Shown piece by piece: positions 16,297 through 29,000 of a stretch of DNA of 64,000 bases. How positions within the stretch are numbered: position 1 is the stretch's first letter; every line of letters begins with the position of its first letter. A model generated the notes under the pieces. That model ran no database searches and was not told the DNA's origin. It saw only the letters and a list, made by a program, of their open reading frames with translations. The position numbers and the translations under genes were made by a program. This DNA is from Arachis hypogaea (lineage: Eukaryota; Streptophyta; Magnoliopsida; Fabales; Fabaceae), in NCBI RefSeq assembly GCF_003086295.3, contig NC_092053.1:83327671-83391670 (forward strand). The letters are read 5' to 3'.

Positions 16297-19199
16297 TCAG
16301 TCTTCTGCTGTTTGTGGATCCTCCAAGAGGAAGATCTCTAGCTCCTTGGTTTTCATCGCCTTCTCACCATGATATAGCTTTAAGCGATGTTTATTAACTT
16401 TGATGAACTCAGAGCTCGAAGGATGACTCAGGTGGAAAACTTCGTATGGCTCAGCCTTGTCTACTCTATATGGATCTTCCCATCTTGATCTCAACTTGCC
16501 TGGCATGAGCCTCAGTCTAGAGTTGTAAAGGAGGACAATGTCCCCAGGTTGGAACTCTCTCCTCTTGATGAGCTTATCATGCACAGCCTTCATCTTTTCC
16601 TTGTACAGCCTTGAGTTCTCAAAAGCTTCTAGGCGAAGGCTTTCTAATTCTTGCAGTTGCAACTTCCTTTCAGCTCTGGCTTTCTCAAATTCCATATTGC
16701 ACTCCTTCACTGCCCAAAAGGCTTTGTGCTCTACCTCAACTAGGAGGTGACAGGCTTTTCCATAAACTAAGCGGAAGGGACTCATCCCAATGGGTGTCTT
16801 GTATGCTGTTCTGTATGCCCAGAGTGCATCTTGTAGCCTAGTGCTCCAGTCTCTTCTATGAGGTTTGACTATCTTCTGTAATATACTCTTTATCTCTCTG
16901 TTAGACACCTCAGCTTGCCCATTAGTCTGGGGATGGTAGGCTGTTGCCACTTTATGAACTATCCCATGCTTCTTCAGTAATCCTGTTAGTCTCCTGTTAC
17001 AGAAATGGGTGCCTTGATCGCTCACGATTGCTCATGGCGATCCAAAGCGACAAATAATATGGGTTCTAACAAAGGAAACAACGGTGTTAGCATCATCAGT
17101 GCGGGTAGGAATTGCTTCCACCCATTTAGAAACGTAATCTACAGCTAACAATATATAAAAAGAACCATTAGAATTTGGAAATGGACCCATGAAGTCGATG
17201 CCCCAAACATCAAAAATTTCAGAGAATAGCATAGTCTGTTGAGGCATCTCATCCCTCTTGGATATATTACCAAACCTTTGGCATGGGGAACAAGATTTAC
17301 AAAATCCAGCAGCGTCTTTAAAAAGAGTAGGCCACCAGAATCCACATTCTAAAATTTTTCTAGCTGTTCTTTGAGGGCCAAAATGTCCTCCACTCTCAGA
17401 TGAGTAGCAGGCCTCTAAAATGGATTGGAATTCTGATTGAGGCACACACCGTCTAATTACCTGGTCAGCGCCACAAGTCCATAAATATGGGTCATCCCAT
17501 ATATAGTATTTGGACTCACTTTTCAGCTTGTCTCTTTGATCCTTAGTAAAGTTTGGAGGAAAAGTGCGGCTAACTAGATAATTAGCTACAGGCACATACC
17601 AAAGGACTACTTCAGATACTGCTTGTAAGTTGTCGAATGGGAAATTATCATTTATAGGAGTAGAGGTATCCTTAATGTGCTCAAGGCGACTCAAGTGGTC
17701 TGCCACTAGATTCTGGTTACCACTCCTATCCTTAATTTCTAAATCAAATTCTTGTAGTAGCAGTATCCAACGTATAAGCCTTGGTTTGGACTCCTTTTTA
17801 GCTAATAAATACTTTAGAGCTGCGTGGTCTAAATACAATACTACTTTAGCACCAAGTAAATAGGCTCGGAATTTATCCAGAGCAAAAACAATAGCAAGAA
17901 GCTCTTTCTCAGTAGTAGTGTAATTAGACTGAGCGGCGTCTAAATCTTAGACGCATAAGCAATTACAAAAGGGTCCTTACCTTCACGCTGAGCCAGTGCG
18001 GTTCCTACTGCATGGTTGGAGGCGTCGCACATGATTTCAAATGGCTGGTTCCAGTCTGGTTCTCTCACAATTGGAGCTTGAGTCAGGGCGGTCTTCAGTT
18101 TATCAAATGCTTGTTTGCAATCCTCACTGAACTCGAACTCAATATCTTTCTGTAGTAGTCTGGATAAGGGTAGTGCTACCTTACTAAAGTCCTTAATGAA
18201 TCTCCGGTAAAAACCTCCATGGCCAAGGAACGAACGAACTTCCCTCACAGAGGAGGGGTAAGGTAAAATAGAAATAACATCCACCTTTGCTGGATCTACA
18301 GAAATGCCAGTATTAGACACAACATGTCCTAGTACAATCCCTTGTTTTACCATAAAGTTACATTTTTCAAAATTCAATACAAGGTTTGTACTGACACATC
18401 TATCTAATACTCTAGATAAACTATCCAAGCAAAGGCTAAATGAATCACCATAAACGCTAAAATCATCCATAAAAACCTCCATACAGTTCTCAATAAGGTC
18501 AGAGAAAAGACTCATCATGCACCTTTGGAAACTAGCTGGTGCATTGCATAAGTCAAAGGGCATTCTCTTATAAGCATAAGTTCCGAACGGACATGTAAAA
18601 GTAGTCTTTTCCTGATCTTCAGGAGCTATATGAATTTGAAAATAGCCTGTGTAACCATATAAAAAGCAATAATGGGATTTACCTGACAGGCGATCAAGCA
18701 TCTGATCAATGAATGGCAAGGGGTAATGATCCTTGCGAGTGGCTTGGTTGAGACGCCTATAGTCAATGTAAACTCCCCATGAATTTTGCACTCTAGTTGT
18801 CAGAAGCTCTCCATGCTCATTTCTTACTGTAGTGATTCCAGACTTCTTGGGCACCACTTGTACTGGACTGACCCATTCGCTATCTGAGATGGGGTAAATG
18901 ATATCTGCTTCAAGTAGCCTAGTCACTTCTTTCTTGACAACTTCTAAGATGGTGGGATTCAATCTTCTTTGAGGTTGACAGACAGGCTTTTCTCCCTCTT
19001 ATAGGAATATTCTGTGCTCACAAACTTGAGGGCTGATGCCTACTACATCCGCTAGGCTCCATCCAATTGCTTTCTTGTGTTTTCTCAGCACACTGGGTAG
19101 TTGTTCTTCTTGTTGAGAAGTGAGTTCCCTTGCAATGTTAACTGAAAACTTCTGCTTATCCTCAAGGTAAGCATACTTGAGGTATGGAGGGAGGGGATT
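16297..19199 (-). pseudogene. R3 pol: reverse transcriptase, RNase H and integrase
   Basis: On the minus strand the order is RT (about 19190-18060: YLKYAYLED start, GVYIDYRRLNQAT, MPFDLCNAPASFQ, active-site FMDDFSVYG), RNase H (CDASNHAVGTALAQ to VADHLSR), the zinc-binding integrase region (C-x2-C in CKSCSPC), the integrase core ([33 protein letters not shown]) and a C-terminal domain ([14 protein letters not shown] ... LKLYHGE). RT-RH-INT order and motifs place it in the Athila/Tat branch. Defects: TAA at 18999-19001, a one-base deletion near 17942 between RT and RNase H, and TGA at 17032-17034 inside the integrase core, probably CGA to TGA. It is truncated at 19199 by R4. Confidence 0.9.
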
Positions 19200-21537
19200 T
19201 GATGCCAGGGCATTTTGGCCAGTTTCACTGACCTTTTCTTTATGGTTTTAGGGTAGTTTCATGCACTTTCTTAGGAAATAAACAAGTTTTGGATAGAATT
19301 TCACTTACATCTTGATTCAAGCAAACATTGTGAGTTTTATATGAATTCATAAGAATTATGCATAAATTGAATGACAAATTGGATGATGCATATCTCATAA
19401 CATGGACTAGAACTTTGATGCACTTTATTGCTTGATTTCAGGACAAAGGAAGCCAGGAAGAACCACGTTAGCAGCCACGTTAATCTAACTAACGTGACCT
19501 CTAATGTGAAATGGGAGCTAGCTGGCAACGTTAATGAGAAAAGTAATTGCCAATAACGTCCTCGAAGCCATCATAGCCCACGTTGAGAGTCATGTTAACT
19601 AAGTTAACGTGAACTCTAACGTGGAAGAAGGAAATGAAGCCAACGTTAGTGACACTCACCTTTGTCACTAACGTTGGACCAAGCTCATATTAGCCACGTT
19701 AAGAGCCACATTAACTCAGTTAACATGGACTCTAACATGGGGAAGCAAAAGAATGGCCAACGTTAGTGACACTCACCTTTGTCACTAACGTTGGACTAAG
19801 CCACTTTGAGCTACGTTAGTTGCCACGTTAACTTAGTTAACGTGGAAGCTAACGTAGAGGGAGCAAGAATCGCCAACGTTAGTGACACTCACCTTTGTCA
19901 CTAACGTTGGAATGAGCCACTATGAGCAACGTTAACTCCCACGTTAACTTAGTTAACGTGGAAGCTAACGTGGATGAAAGAATGATGAGTCCACGTTAGT
20001 GACACTCACCTTTGTCACTAACGTTGGAGATGGCTATCACCACCACGTTAGAAGCCACGTTAACCTAGTTAACGTGAACTCTAACGTGGGAAGTAGGGGC
20101 GTTTTGAAACGTTAGTCACAAAAGTAAGTGTCACTAACGTTTTCGAAGATTTGGCAAGCCTACGTTAAAGGTCACGTTAACCACACTAACGTGAACTCTA
20201 ACGTAGGGAAGGGAGGATTCTCAACGTTATTGGAAAAGGTAAGACCCAATAACGTGTGTGAAGGATCAAGAGGCAACGTTAGTGGTCACGTTGGTGCCAC
20301 TAACGTTGAAGTTAACGTGGGTCACCATTGGGTTAGGAACGTTAGTGAAAAAGGTGACTGCCACTAACGTTCTCGAACCCACACTTTCACTTAACGTTAA
20401 CGCCACTAACGTCCTAAGCTAAAAGTCCCTGCCAACTTCATACTTTCTCTCTGCAAGTAAAGCTAAGCCCACTGAAGAGGATAACTGCTTCAAACTCAAG
20501 ATCCAAAGGCCCATATCCAAGATTTGAAGAACCAACTAGAAGATCAGAAGAGTAGTATATATAGGGGTAGTTTTGAATCAAAAAGGGGGTTGGAAATTTG
20601 AGAACTACTCTCTGTATAATTTTACTTTCTCTGCACTTCTAGTTTACTTTTCAGAATGTATTTTCCATCTTTGTTTCCCATTTCCAGAGCTATGAACAAC
20701 TAAACCCCTTTCATTGGGTTAGGGAGCTCTGTTGTAATTTGATGGATCAATATTAGTTTTCATTATTCTTCTTCTATATTTTCTCTTGATTTTACTAGAA
20801 AGCTTTCAATCTTCATTCAATTGGGTAGTTATCTTGGAAAAGAAGCTATTCATACTTGGATCTCTTCGAAACTTTGGAAGAAGAATGAAGAGATCATGCT
20901 AGAAATGCTTTCTCATGTTGGACTAAATTGGTGTTTGGATGGGTATGGTGACTATAATCCTACCAACACTTGATTTGGAAATATATGTGGTATAATCAGT
21001 GACCATACTTCATCTCTTCTCATGAGCAATTGACCAAGAAATTGGCTATTGATCAAGATTTGAGAGATTGAATTACCAGGAAATTGGAATTCGATCACTT
21101 AAGATTGCCAAGGAGATCAATGAATGCATTGATTGAGGAAGAGATGAAAATGAACTTGATCCGGAGAATGCAACATCTCCTAAGCCCAATGAATTCCCCC
21201 TTTCTGATCTTACCCATTCTCTATAAATTCTGCAATTTACTTTTATGAGCATCTTCCCCATTCCCATTTAAGATTCTGCAATTTACTTTCCGCTATTTAC
21301 ATTCAGCTCTTTATTTCCAGCATTTACGTTTTCTGCTATTTACTTTCCCGCCATTTAATTTTCTGCAAATCTCAAATCTAATTCTGCTTAGTTCAACTAG
21401 AACGTTCCTCTAATTAAAGTTGCTTGACCAATCAATCCCTGTGGGATTCGACCTCACTCTATTGTGAGTTTTTACTTGACGACAATTCGGTATACTTGCC
21501 GAAGAAAAATTGTTGAGAGACAAGTTTCCATGCATGA
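19200..21537 (+). repeat. R4 5' LTR (about 2.34 kb)
   Basis: It begins TGATGCCAGGGCATT and ends TGCATGA, where R1 has GCATCA, so the terminal CA has been mutated. The order of parts equals that of the R1 LTR: hairpin array 19459-20400, TATA box 20556-20563, and the GTGGGATTCGACCTCAC box near 21440-21456. It is followed directly by the primer-binding site. Confidence 0.85.
19459..20400 (+). repeat. Hairpin array in R4 LTR U3
   Basis: The same two hairpin types as in R1. The CCAACGTTAGTGACA stem encloses the loop CTCACCTT in at least four consecutive units (for example 19640-19677). In R1 the corresponding loops are variants of CTTAACAT or TTCAACAT. The loop sequence is thus uniform within this array but different from the R1 array. 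Confidence 0.8.
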
Positions 21538-21543
21538 AGTTTA

Positions 21544-21558
21544 TGGCGCCGTTGCTGG
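21544..21558 (+). promoter_or_regulatory. Primer-binding site, tRNA-Asp type (R4)
   Basis: TGGCGCCGTTGCTGG lies six bases after the LTR. It matches the complement of the plant tRNA-Asp(GUC) 3' end (TGGCGCCGTTGCCGG) except for one base. Confidence 0.8.
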
Positions 21559-21784
21559 TGATTGATTTTGTATCAACAATGATTAAATTAGAGGATATCT
21601 AGATTGAGCATTTTTCTTTTGTTTGATTTAAAATTCTGTTTGAGTAATTTACTTTCAGTTTTAGTTATTTTCTCCCCTTTCTCCTACCCATTTCCTTGGT
21701 TGTTTACAATTCAGTCCACTAACCCACTAACTGTTTGATATATTGCATCACTCACACTAATAGAAATTCTAATAGAAATACTTT

Positions 21785-24660
21785 ATGCATCTATTTCCTT
21801 GCTTGTGCCTTGTTGGTTGTATGACAGGGAGAAGAAGCGGGGCTTCAACTTCCTTTGATTCTGAACCTGAGAGGACCTTCCTTAGATTAAGGAGGGAAGC
21901 AAGAGGAAAGAGAGTAGTTGGTGCTGAGGAAGAGGAGGAGCATTTTGAACCAAATATGGATGAAAATATGGAGAACCATCATGAAGAAGAGGCTCACAAC
22001 CATGGCAGAGAAGGTCTAGCAAATCATGCTGGGCAGGAGAGAAGAGTTTTAGGCTCTTATATCAACCCAAACCCAGGAAACTGTGCGAGTAGAATTCAAA
22101 AGCCAACCATACCTGCCAACAACTTTGAACTAAAGCCACAGCTTATCACCCTTGTTCAGAACAACTGTTCGTTCGGAGGAGGTGTCCAAGAAGACCCCAA
22201 CCAACATTTAACCACCTTCCTGAGGATATGTGATACTGTGAAGTCTAACAGTGTTCATCCTGACACCTATAGACTACTCTTATTTCCCTTCTCACTCAAG
22301 GACAAGGCATCTAAATGGCTAGAGTCCTTCCCGAAGGAGAGCTTAACAACCTGGGAAGATGTGGTGAACAAATTCTTGGCAAGATTCTATCCTCCTCAAC
22401 AGATCAACAGGTTGAGAGCTGAGGTACAAACATTCAGGCAGTAGGATGGTGAGACTCTCTACGAAGCATGGGAAAGGTTTAAGGACCTGACAAGAAGGTG
22501 CCCACCAGATATATTCAATGAATGGGTGCAGTTGCACGTTTTCTATGAAGGCCTTTCATATGAATCAAAGAAGGCAGTAGACCACTCGTCCGGGGGATCT
22601 CTGAACAAGAAGAAGACCATTGAGGAGGCCATAGATGTTATTGAGACTGTAGCAGAGAATGACTACTTCTATGCTTCTGAAAGAGGCAACACTAGAGGAG
22701 TGATGGAGCTAAACAATGTGGATGCACTGCTGGCCCAAAACAAGCTTATCACCAAGCAGCTGGCTGATCATACCAAGAAGATGGAGAGGAACCAAGTAGC
22801 TGCAATCACCACGTCATCAGCAACCCAAGATGGAGTGAATACAGAGGCAGAAGGTGAGCATGAACAAGCCAACTACATTGGAAACTCACCCAGGCAGACC
22901 CATGGTCTGTACTCCAAGACCTACAACCCTGGTTAGAGGAATCACCCAAACTTTGGGTGGGGAAATCAACAGGATCAAGGCCAAGATCAGAGACGTCACA
23001 ACCCCAACAATCATGCAGCTCACCAACATTCCACATAGAGATCATATCAACACCACCCTAACAACACCTCTCCACATCCATACCAAGACCAAAATAACCC
23101 AACTAACCCCTCCACTCTCAACTCACCATCATTTGATGACAGACTCTCAAGGATTGAGACTCTACTTGAAGGCATATGCAAAGAGATTCAAGATAACAAG
23201 GTGTTCAAAGAGGAGGTGCGAGCCATTATCAAGAACTAGGGAGACACCATCAAGAGGCTGGAATTTCAAGTGGGATACTTATCTGAAAAGATTCCCAAAC
23301 CTACTGATAGCTTCCCAAGTGACACAGAGAAAAATCCGTGAGGTAAAAAAAAGAAAGTCAGATGAGAAGACTGCAAGATGGTTACTATAAGTGATAAGGA
23401 GACTGAGGAAGAGCTGAACAACCCATTAGAACAATCTGAAGATACTTCAGCAGGAAAGCAGGGGGAGAATCATCAAGAAACCACAATTACACAGAAGGAG
23501 CTGACACAGAAGGAGCTGCTGAGACTCTATGCACCCTTTCCCCAATTACTAAATGGCTGTGTAGAGAAGAGAATATACTCAAGGTTTCTTGACATATTTG
23601 CATCTCTCCATATAAACATACCATTCATCAAGGCCCTCCAACAAATGCCCTCATACATTAAGTATATGAAGGAGCTGCTGACCAGGAAAAGCTTACTCAA
23701 AGGAGGACAAACAATAGTAATGAATAAGGAGTGCAGTGCCCTCATTCAACCAGAGCTGCCTACAAAGAGGAAGGACCCAGGGAGTTTTTACATCCCCTGT
23801 GCCATAGGAGAAATAATGTTTGATAAAGGACTCTGTGATTTGGGAGCAGGCATCAACTTAATGCCTTTATCCCTTATGAAGAGGCTGCAGATCAATGAGA
23901 TAATGCCTACAGGTATAGTCATCAGGCTGGCTGACAAGACTCAAAAATAAGCAGTAGAAGTGGTTGAAAATGTGCTGGTGAAGGTTGGAAACTACTTCCT
24001 TCCAACAGATTTTGTCATATTGGAAATGGAGGAAAGTCATCTCCATCCAATCATATTGGGAAGACCATTCCTAGCCACAGCCAGAGCACTTATAGACGTG
24101 GAGCGAGGGAAGCTAATTTTGAGGATCCATGATGAACAACTCACATTCAATGTTTTCAAACCCTCACAAGAAACAGATCAAGAGAACCAGGAACTAAGGA
24201 AAGATCACAGTGAGATACTGATAGAAGAAACAAGCACTAAAGCACAACCAGCACATCTGGGAGTCCCCTTGGTTGATGAACAAGCAATCAGCAGCTGTCA
24301 CAGCTCAAGGAAAATCAGGAGGAACCTAAACCACCAGAGTTATATGAGACCAGCAACAAAATCTTCTTGGAAGAGGAGGTCACAAAGAGCAAGGCAACAT
24401 CAAAAGGAACAAAGAAGAAGGTACCAAGGAGGTGGAGGAACAAGAAGATCCCTACAGAAGACTTCTTTTCAGGGGATAAAGTAATCTCAGCTTATGTCCC
24501 AACCATTCCCCCTAATCTCCCTACCATCCCATCTCACCTACCTAAAGTCTTTACCATCAACAGAGTTCTCTCCCTAGAACATGTGGAGATCCTTGATGAA
24601 GCCAATGGAGATAGATTTACTGCAAGGGGAAAGGACTTGAAGCACTACCAACCACCCTGA
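21785..24660 (+). pseudogene. R4 gag-protease polyprotein, stop-riddled
   Basis: The frame opened at 21785 (a conserved alternative Met, MTGRR, is at 21821) can be followed through gag (LLLFPFSLKDKASKWLESF, TLYEAWERFKDL, near residues 165-245), a Gln/Asn-rich linker, an aspartic protease (CDLGAGINLMP near residue 685) and the integrase-like tail ending at 24660. Seven in-frame stops occur at 22442, 22934, 23036, 23237, 23339, 23363 and 23948 (first base of each); most look like CAG, TGG, CGA or AGA codons hit by transitions. One frameshift lies near 24285-24300. The protease motif reads DLGAG where R8 has DLGAS. No RT follows. R8 encodes the intact homologue. Confidence 0.85.
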
Positions 24661-25170
24661 TAAAGGCAGAACATCAAGCTAGTGACGCTAAAGAAGTGCT
24701 TCATGGGAGGCAACTCATGTTTTACATGCTCTTAAAAATAGTTAATATTGCAAGGTTCATAAATTTCAAATCAACTTGATATGCACTTGAATGAATCCTT
24801 GTGTGCAACATATAGTGAGGAACAAGTTTGGTGTTCAAGGCACACTAAGAGAACATAAATGTAACCCACATCATGTCACTCTTAGAGGCCTTGAACAAAT
24901 CTTTTACACCACATGGCACCAAACTAAGTTTGGTGTTGCCAATGTTGCATACATGGATGTTGAGTTAGTCAGTTGGTTTGCACTCATGAATAGCACTTAG
25001 TTAGTTAAAAACAAAAACTTTAAAAAGTAGTTAGCCTTTTAATTTTGCCACCACTTTCTACAAGTGTGTTTTTAATCACATTTCTTTTATTTTGTAGGAG
25101 CATTGATGGGGCAATTGAAGGGTTCAGATAACACAAAAGGAAGATACTACACACGTGTCTTCAAGGGGAT
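24661..25170 (+). other. R4 spacer after gag-protease
   Basis: Non-coding. It shares GAAGTGCTTCATGGGAGG and two AAGTTTGGTGTT boxes (24824-24835 and 24926-24937) with the R1 spacer. It ends abruptly near 25170 at the junction with R5. Confidence 0.6.
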
Positions 25171-25835
25171 TGCCCTCGCGAATGGTTTTGTACATAGTGA
25201 CAGCAGTGTTTCTGGTGGATCTTAGGGTATAGCTGTAGCTGCGGATGATGAGGAGGAGGAGGATCCCGAGATAGAGATATAGCAGGATGAGGAGATGGAC
25301 AAGCCTCACGGCGATTCTCTGAACGGCCACGTGTAGATATAGTTTGACTGCGGAAGGGGCATTCTTTTGATGACACTCTAGTTTGACATTATCTGATAGT
25401 TAGTCTCTCACTTGTGTTAGTACACTCGAGAGCTAGGAGCTATATAGTGGTTAGGCTAGCCTGGGCGCCAGCTTAGTGGCTTTTTGTATGGGCCAGGCCC
25501 TGGGAGTGTCCTGTAAATATTAGCTACGTAGGATGACGAGGATGTAAACTGACTTGATCTTCTGTAAACGCTACATGTTTTGTTATAGTGTACATGATGT
25601 ATATTATCAGCTGTACTTCTATGTTTCTTTATGCCGCTTTTCTATTACTCCCAATGTATGCTTGTTTATTTTACCTGAATATCCGCAACAAAAAAAAATA
25701 GTTACTCGTAAAATTGGCATCGCTCTAACAAGGAACAGGCTCATATATTAAATAAATAATAATAATTAGGAAGGATAAGTTAGTAACACTTAGCTTCTTG
25801 TAGGACCATGGCATACTGGAAGTTGGGTCGTTACA
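25171..25835 (+). repeat. R5 5' LTR, 3' remnant
   Basis: It ends GGGTCGTTACA directly before the primer site. The expected start TGTAACAACC (seen at 30609) is absent, so about 2.8 kb are missing. Short ORFs on both strands (for example 25124-25376) are not credible. Confidence 0.7.
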
Positions 25836-25838
25836 ATT

Positions 25839-25850
25839 TGGTATCAGAGC
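25839..25850 (+). promoter_or_regulatory. Primer-binding site, tRNA-iMet type (R5)
   Basis: TGGTATCAGAGC lies three bases after the LTR end. This is the standard plant site complementary to initiator tRNA-Met. Confidence 0.9.
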
Positions 25851-26052
25851 AGTTCGTTCCCAATAGAGCCTGGGGAGTGGACTGACTATGCTTCATTGCA
25901 TACTGTGTTGTGTGTCTCATGCTTATAGGATATCTATGTGATATGTGTTGCAGGATTGTCTCTGTATTTTCATTCTGGGAGTGTTCACACTTGACTTGAA
26001 GTGTTAAGATTGATCACCTTAATAATAATTGTTTGGTGTGAACAGGACCACG

Positions 26053-29000
26053 ATGGGTTCACGGAGACGAGGCGTACGGGAAGGAATTCCTAATGTTAAC
26101 TACGAGAGGGAACAGGAGACGTTTATGACTACCATGAACGCTGTGGCTGAGGCAGTGCGTGAGGCTGCAGTAGCAGTGGCTAGGGCTGTTGATCGTCTTG
26201 GAGTGAGAAACGAGAATGAGAATGAGCATGGGGAAGATAGTGGAAATGATGAGAATAACTTGGGGCATTTCGAAAGACCTATGACCCTTGCGACTTTTTT
26301 GAAGGTTAAACCGCCTAAGTTTAAAGGTACACTCGTTGCGACGGATGCTGACAACTGGTTTCGAGCTATTGAACGATCATTGCGAGCGTAGCATATTCCG
26401 GAAGGCCAACACATGGAGTTTGCTACTTATATGCTGGAAGGAGAAGCTGAGCATTGGTGGCAGGGGATACAGCGACTGTTGCAACAAGATGAAGGCGATA
26501 TTCCTTGGAATACTTTTAAGGATGAATTTTATAAAAAGTATTTTCCGAGGGCAGCTCGTGACGCTAAGAAGATGGAACTTATGTAGCTGAAACAGGGTAA
26601 CACAACTGTTGCAGAATATGCCCGTAAGTTTGATGACTTGTGCCGTTTCTCCAAGATCTTCCAAGGGAATCCTGCTGACTTTGAAGAATGGAAGTGTTTG
26701 AAGTTCGAAGGGGGCCTTCGTGAGGATCTGATGAGTTCAGTAGTTCCATTGGAGATACGAAATTTTGCTGAGCTGGTTAATAAGTGTAAGTTAGTGGAAG
26801 AATGTGCTAAGAAGGTAAGTGCCTCTAAAGCAAGTCGTCAAGGATTTCCACCAAGGAACTACAATAGTTATAATTGGCAACCACGAAGGACAAACTTCAA
26901 GACACCTGGTGTGCCACAGCGAAGGAACCCATAAGCTGGTAACGTTCCTGCTCGCCCTACGGGTGGAAACGGAGGTAGGCCAAGGCAGGATAATGGTAAA
27001 CGACCTCAACAGGCACAGGTGAATACTGCATGTAGACAGTGTGGAAAGGATCATGGTACCAGGCCTTGCCAAATCAGAATATTTACTTGTTACAATTGTG
27101 GGGAACCGGGACACTTGGCGAGGAGTTGCCCAAAAGGACTTTCTCGAAATCCAATACGAACCCAGCAACAAGGTCGAGTGTTTGCCATTACTATTGATGA
27201 TACTATGCAATCAGATGCCCTGATCCAAGGTCAGTGTTATATCAAGAATCGATTTCTAACTGTACTATATGACTCGGGTGCATCGTATTCCTTTACCTCT
27301 TTAACTGTTGCTCTGAGTTGAACTTTGTTCTAATTGTCCATACACCTGCGTCCCAAAATGCTTTGACTAGTTTAGTGTGCCTGCAAGTACCATTCACTAT
27401 TAGGAACAGAACTTTTATACATGATCTAATATGTTTGCCTCTATGTGGTTTAGAAGTTATTCTAGGGTTAGATTGGTTATCTAAGTATCATATTTTCCTT
27501 GATTGCTATGAAAGAACTACTGTTATTCCATCTGATAGTTTAGATATTAAACCATTTCTGTCTCATACTTTATATCTAAATTCTGTAAGAGTTGCATTAG
27601 ACGGGAGTGATTGTGAGCGGTACGTTCTGTTAGCGGTTAGCTCAAGTGACAGTGAACTAAGCTTAGAACAAATTCGAGTTGTGAAGAAATTTCCTAATGT
27701 TTTCTCGGATGATATACCTGAGTTTCCTCCTCAGTGAGAGATAGAATTCAGCATTGAACTTGTACCTGGAACCGGACCGATTTCCATAGCACCGTACCGG
27801 ATGTCACCACTGGAACTTGCAGAGTTGAAGAAGCAATTGGATGAGCTGCTTGGAAAAAAATTTATTCGTCCCAGCGCATCACCTTAGGGAGCCCCGGTGT
27901 TGCTAGTAAAGAAGAAGGATGGTGGAATGCGACTTTGTGTAGATTACCGACAGCTAAATAAAGTCACTATCAAGAACAAGTACCCACTTCCACGAATAGA
28001 TGATTTAATGGATCAGTTAAAAGGTGCAACTGTGTTTTCGAAGATTGATTTGCGATCGGGCTATCACCAGATTCGAGTGAAAGAGTCAAATATACCGAAG
28101 ACTGCATTTAGAACTCGATATGGTCACTATGAGTATACGGTTTTGTCGTTTGGACAAACTAATGCTCCTGCGATTTTCATGGATTACATGAATCGTATTT
28201 TCCATCCGTACCTTGATCAGTTCGTAGTAGTCTTCATAGACGATATTCTCATCTATTCGAAGACAGAAAGAGAGCATGAAGAGCATCTAAGGACTGTATT
28301 TCAGATACTAAGGACTCGGAAGTTATATGCTAAACTATCAAAGTGCGAGTTCTGGACAGAAAAGGTGACATTTTTGGGACATGTTATATCACAGGGAGGA
28401 ATTGCAGTGGACCCTTCAAAAATTGAAGCAGTAGTGCAATGGGAACCACCTACGACCGTTACAGAAGTTCGGAGTTTTCTCGGACTTGTTGGATATTACC
28501 GGAGGTTTATTAAAGGGTTTTCACAGATAGCCTTACCTCTGACTTACCTTACACGAAAGGAAGTTCCGTTCGTTTGGATGGCTGAGTGTGATAGAAGTTT
28601 CAAGATGATTAAGGAGAAGTTAACAACTGCACCTGTATTAGTACTACCCGACCCGCAGAAACCTTTTGAAGTATACTGTGACGCTTCTCATAAAGGATTT
28701 GGATGTGTGCTGATGCAAGACAAAAATGTGGTGGCTTATGCTTCCCGGCAGCTGAGACCTCATGAACGAAATTATCCGACGCATGACTTGGAGTTGGCTG
28801 CAGTAGTGTTTGCTCTGAAGATCTGGAGACACTATTTGTATGGCGCTCAACTAGAAGTTTTCTCTGACCACAAAAGTTTAAAGTATATCTTTGACCAGAA
28901 GGATCTTAATATGCAACAACGAAGGTGGATGGAGTTCCTAAAGGACTATGATTTTAAGTTAAGTTATCACCCAGGAAAAGCGAACGTGGTGGCAGACGCT

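Larger units (their letters stand above)
10652..19199 (-). mobile_element. R3: Athila-like Ty3/gypsy element, 3' two-thirds
   Basis: On the minus strand, pol (19199 to 16297) is followed by a non-coding block, an env-position ORF (14799 to 13545), a second non-coding block, a clear polypurine tract and the 3' LTR (10652-12080). The gag-protease part and 5' LTR are missing because R4 inserted within the 5' part of pol at 19199/19200. R3 itself inserted into the R2 reverse transcriptase sequence. The element carries nonsense and frameshift mutations in every coding part. Confidence 0.8.
19200..25170 (+). mobile_element. R4: second copy of the R1 family, 5' part
   Basis: A 5' LTR, tRNA-Asp primer site, full-length but mutated gag-protease and about 500 bp of downstream spacer remain. 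ORF2 and the 3' LTR are missing. Homology to R1 (695-780) stops near 25170, where chromovirus LTR sequence of R5 begins. R4 inserted into R3 pol; the bases before its LTR are GGATT. Together, R1 and R4 show almost the whole structure of the family. Confidence 0.8.

Noticed and set aside
20128..20367. 79-codon ORF on the plus strand
   Set aside because: It lies within the R4 LTR hairpin array and repeats HVNHTNVN-like peptides derived from the repeats.
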